From: Bacilli bacterium
Lineage (GTDB): Bacteria; Bacillota_I; Bacilli_A; RF39; UBA660
Direction: 5' to 3'
Assembly: GCA_028708005.1 (NCBI GenBank)
Contig: JAQVZV010000037.1
Span: 1-7,538 of the forward strand
DNA: 7,538 nucleotides
Shown: positions 7,438 through 7,538 of the stretch, one piece after another
Layout of the letters: each line of letters opens with the position of its first letter
Position numbering within the stretch: the first letter of the stretch is position 1
Program-made: the position numbers and the translations under genes
Notes under the pieces: model-generated
What the model saw: the letters and a program-made list of their open reading frames with translations, nothing else
What the model was told of the DNA's origin: nothing
Database searches by the model: none

Positions 7438-7479
7438 TCTAATAATATCTCTAATATTATACACTAATATCTTATTATA
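7438..7479 (-). promoter_or_regulatory. A/T-only tract upstream of the uvrB promoter
   Basis: Almost every base here is A or T, with repeated GATATTA/AATATTA-like units on the minus strand and two TATAAT hexamers (7456-7461 and 7474-7479). Neither hexamer has a recognisable -35 at 16-18 bases. The tract directly abuts the -35 box of the uvrB promoter, so an UP element or curved DNA is a reasonable reading, but that is inference from composition alone. Confidence 0.35.
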
Positions 7480-7508
7480 AAATAGAAAAAACATGGTTTC
7501 CCATGTTT
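7480..7508 (-). terminator. Intrinsic terminator of the gene upstream of uvrB
   Basis: On the minus strand AAACATGG and CCATGTTT form a perfect 8-bp stem (7501-7508 with 7489-7496) capped by a GAAA tetraloop (7497-7500), followed by a run of six T and then a T-rich tail. On the plus strand the hairpin is followed by ATCACT, not a T run, so it works for minus-strand transcripts. It separates the upstream gene from the uvrB promoter, making uvrB the first gene of its unit. Confidence 0.88.
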
Positions 7509-7509
7509 A

Positions 7510-7538
7510 TCACTCGGCAATATATGTTCTTTCAACAG
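7510..7538 (-). CDS. Possible 3' end of an unidentified upstream gene
   Basis: One minus-strand frame reads Val-Glu-Arg-Thr-Tyr-Ile-Ala-Glu and then TGA at 7510-7512, one base before the terminator hairpin. A stop codon directly before a terminator is what the end of a gene looks like. Of the other two frames, one stops at once and one reads through the hairpin. Eight residues are too few to identify a family, so no function is offered. Confidence 0.45.

Noticed and set aside
7456..7479. Additional TATAAT hexamers on the minus strand as extra uvrB promoters
   Set aside because: No sequence resembling TTGACA sits 16-18 bases upstream of either; such hexamers are expected by chance in pure A/T DNA.
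7492..7538. Plus-strand ATG codons at 7492 and 7502 open to the window edge
   Set aside because: They fall inside the terminator hairpin and have no Shine-Dalgarno upstream.
1..7538. A new defence, mobile or other undescribed system
   Set aside because: More than 95 percent of the window is covered by four well-known conserved genes. I saw no terminal inverted repeats, target duplications, repeat-spacer arrays, tRNA or rRNA segments, or orphan reading frames.

Overview
The window comes from an AT-rich (roughly one-third G+C by eye), low-GC Bacillota-type genome. Strong GGAGGTGAT-like ribosome-binding sites, a LexA-type operator and protein sequences closest in style to Bacilli or walled relatives of the Mollicutes support this. 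TGA is used as a stop by uvrB and tilS, and the tryptophans I checked (two in TilS) are TGG, so the standard bacterial code applies. This excludes the Mycoplasma/Spiroplasma group that reads TGA as Trp. An exact genus cannot be named from this sequence.

All confident genes lie on the minus strand and read right to left. At the right edge (about 7510-7538) is what may be the last nine codons of an upstream gene, closed by a clear intrinsic terminator (about 7480-7508). Next is a consensus sigma-A promoter (-35 TTGACA at 7432-7437, -10 TATAAT at 7408-7413, 18-base spacer). Its spacer holds a GAAC-N4-GTTT palindrome that resembles the Bacillus LexA (DinR) box. The promoter gives a leader of about 16 bases and drives uvrB (5427-7385). 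uvrA (2591-5422) follows 4 bases later, tilS (1201-2523) 67 bases later, and ftsH (1-1187, cut by the left edge) 13 bases later. I saw no terminator or convincing promoter between these genes, so they look like one transcription unit.

UvrB and UvrA are the damage-recognition half of nucleotide excision repair, and SOS control of the pair matches its role. TilS is the tRNA-Ile lysidine synthetase and FtsH the membrane AAA+ protease. Both are normally housekeeping genes and are often neighbours in Bacillota, usually with hpt between them. Here hpt is absent from that position and the pair sits downstream of an SOS-type promoter. This arrangement, with a few residue changes in conserved motifs of TilS and UvrB, is the most interesting content. 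I found no mobile element, CRISPR array, RNA gene or unknown system; the region is essentially a conserved housekeeping block.
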